A stretch of 64,000 bases of DNA from Ascaris suum (lineage: Eukaryota > Nematoda > Chromadorea > Rhabditida > Ascarididae). The position numbers and the translations under genes are program-made. The first letter of the stretch is position 1, and every line of letters starts with the position of its first letter. Location of the stretch: positions 496,137-560,136 of the forward strand of contig CM024184.1 of NCBI GenBank assembly GCA_013433145.1, given 5' to 3'. Below, piece by piece: positions 59,862 to 64,000 of the stretch. A model generated the notes under the pieces. That model was not told the DNA's origin. It did no database searches and saw only the letters and a list, made by a program, of their open reading frames with translations.

Positions 59862-60621
59862 CTATTGCACACCGGGCCTTCAGATGAAGTAGCGTTGTAA
59901 TTTTTAGGTTTAATTTTTCCCACAAAGAAGGTTCAGTGCCACTATTAGTTCTAAATGAACGCTGCTGCTGCATTACCGTCACTTCCGTCTTCTTCCCTCT
60001 TTCCCCTTGAATTTTGAAATTTCGATAAATGTCGTATGGACATCTACTTGGGCGTACTTTCATGGTCGCGTTAACTGCTTACTGTGCAAAATTTTTCTTC
60101 GTGTTTCCTGCCTCTTAGCTGTGTCTCTTTTGAACTTGAAGAAGTTTTTAGACCATAAGAAATTTAATTTATACCTGAACGATGTAAATACGCAGTAATT
60201 TTACTAACGTTTTTTAAAAAACAACAAAATTTTCGACTTTTACTCGGACTTATCCCGCCAAGCGGAAAATACGGAAAACCATTGCAAATTTAAGGTTTAC
60301 GTGGGCAGGTCTTAGTGAATGAAATGGAGATGAAGAAAGCGCTGATAAGGTACAAAAAAGAGCTTTTTCATTCACAAATGAGCATAAGCAGAAATTTTTT
60401 CGGATGGAAAAGCTCTTAAATATAATTGCTTTTAGGAAATACGAAGTTGAAAGAAAGCTATGATGATTTTGGAGATGTTAGGTCTGAGCATCTTCCCGAT
60501 TCAACTACACCATAAGGAAGGATGGATTCATCAAGTGTTCGTCCAGAAAAGGGGAGTATGGTTAATTGGCCGCATTCCTTCTACTTTCATGCATCCGTCA
60601 CTCTAATGACAACTTTTATCA

Positions 60622-63209
<2,588 letters not shown>

Positions 63210-64000
63210 CTGGAAGATATGCAATCTTTAATATACAAGATCGGCTCTGAGGTTCAAATTTCGATTATACGCTTGTAGGAGGAAATTAAAAATCAACGCT
63301 TTTTCGATGGAAGAGCTGAGTTATTACGAATTTTTTCGGTTTCGCACGTCTTCAAGCTCGAATTCTAGTTCTCCCATCTTGTGAAAGCTGGCGTCACTTT
63401 TGCACATTCATAGCATCTATCAGCTCTTTTTACAATTTGTGCTTTTTTTCTAAACATCACCGTGTTTCTGACACGGATATTGGGGCTGTCTACAGCATAT
63501 TGCTTTGAGTGTTTCCTTTAATGGTCAGCTGTATTGCAAATTGCCTTACCTTTCGTTATCTTCCTTCATTATTTACAAGCAGAGTCACTCAATTCCCGAT
63601 CCAGGAGCACTTGATGTTCTCTCAAGCAATTCCCAACAGAATTCATTACGAAGATTACGAAGAATCCCGACGAAAATATTGCCTAGTCTTCTGCTTTTCT
63701 AAACGCAGTATACTTTCATACTTTATATCAATGTGCAAGTCTCAAAAATGTCCGCAATGCTCTTCCACATTATATAGAATCAAAATAATTGAAACGTACA
63801 AATGCATTTGAACACCAGTACTTTGTCGCATATTCTACTTACAGTTTAATTACAAATGGTTTAGTTGATTAGAGTCGACGATTTAGCACGAAAGATGACA
63901 TACCCATTTTGTGGATTACATCTGCCAAGTTTGTTCGCAACCTTATTTTAGCATCATAAGCTTAAATCATCACCAGTGAAAGTGCAAACGCTAGTACACT
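63210..64000. other. Upstream region of the MSP-domain gene
   Basis: It should contain the missing N-terminal MSP exon. A minus-strand stretch near 63960-63905 ends in a GTATGT donor and is open in two frames (one reads RLRTNLADVIHKMG). Neither frame joins in phase 0 to the exon at 63209, and I cannot place it in a gene. Confidence 0.3.

Overview
This is a eukaryotic window, almost certainly from a nematode. It carries a cuticle collagen with the nematode three-cysteine-cluster layout, a major-sperm-protein (MSP) domain gene, and many small exons bounded by GTAAGT-type donors and TTTCAG acceptors. A cyclophilin-H gene reads very like Caenorhabditis cyp-11. Introns are longer (0.3 to 3 kb) and more AT-rich than in Caenorhabditis, and many (TA)n arrays sit in introns and spacers. 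I cannot name the species. No bacterial features, rRNA, tRNA or intact transposon were recognised.

Layout. (1) 1.8-6.7 kb, minus strand: a complete five-exon cyclophilin H gene of 183 aa. (2) 11.0-15.7 kb, plus strand: a complete seven-exon cuticle collagen of 342 aa. (3) 16.5-20.1 kb, minus strand: a secreted protein built from five four-cysteine modules, one per exon; its 5' end was not found. (4) 22.3-32.3 kb, plus strand: a Cys-loop ligand-gated ion channel in 15 exons that keep one frame for 721 aa, with an unusually long N-terminal extension. (5) 37.1-39.2 and 43.4-47.0 kb, plus strand: two tandem paralogous genes for Pro-rich proteins of no family I recognise, plus a possible extra related exon at 49.0 kb. 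(6) 50.3-55.7 kb, minus strand: a ZIP (SLC39, ZIP8/14-like) gene whose metal-binding histidines are mostly replaced. (7) 60.6-63.2 kb, minus strand: an MSP-domain gene with a long charged Lys/Glu tail. All genes except the cyclophilin, collagen and (provisionally) the channel lack a located first exon.

The genes do not form an obvious pathway. Cyclophilin H is a spliceosomal housekeeping protein, the collagen and possibly the Cys-module protein are extracellular, the channel is neuronal or muscular by family, and the MSP-domain gene is sperm-related by family.

Points that stand out: the tandem novel gene pair; the ZIP-like protein without its histidines; the channel with a 366-residue extension, a basic cleavage-like site and no PAR selectivity motif; short tandem duplications that copy the 5' splice site at three places; and a 144-bp perfect palindrome inside a ZIP intron. 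All exon models were read by eye from splice signals and reading-frame phase; no alignment or transcript data were available.
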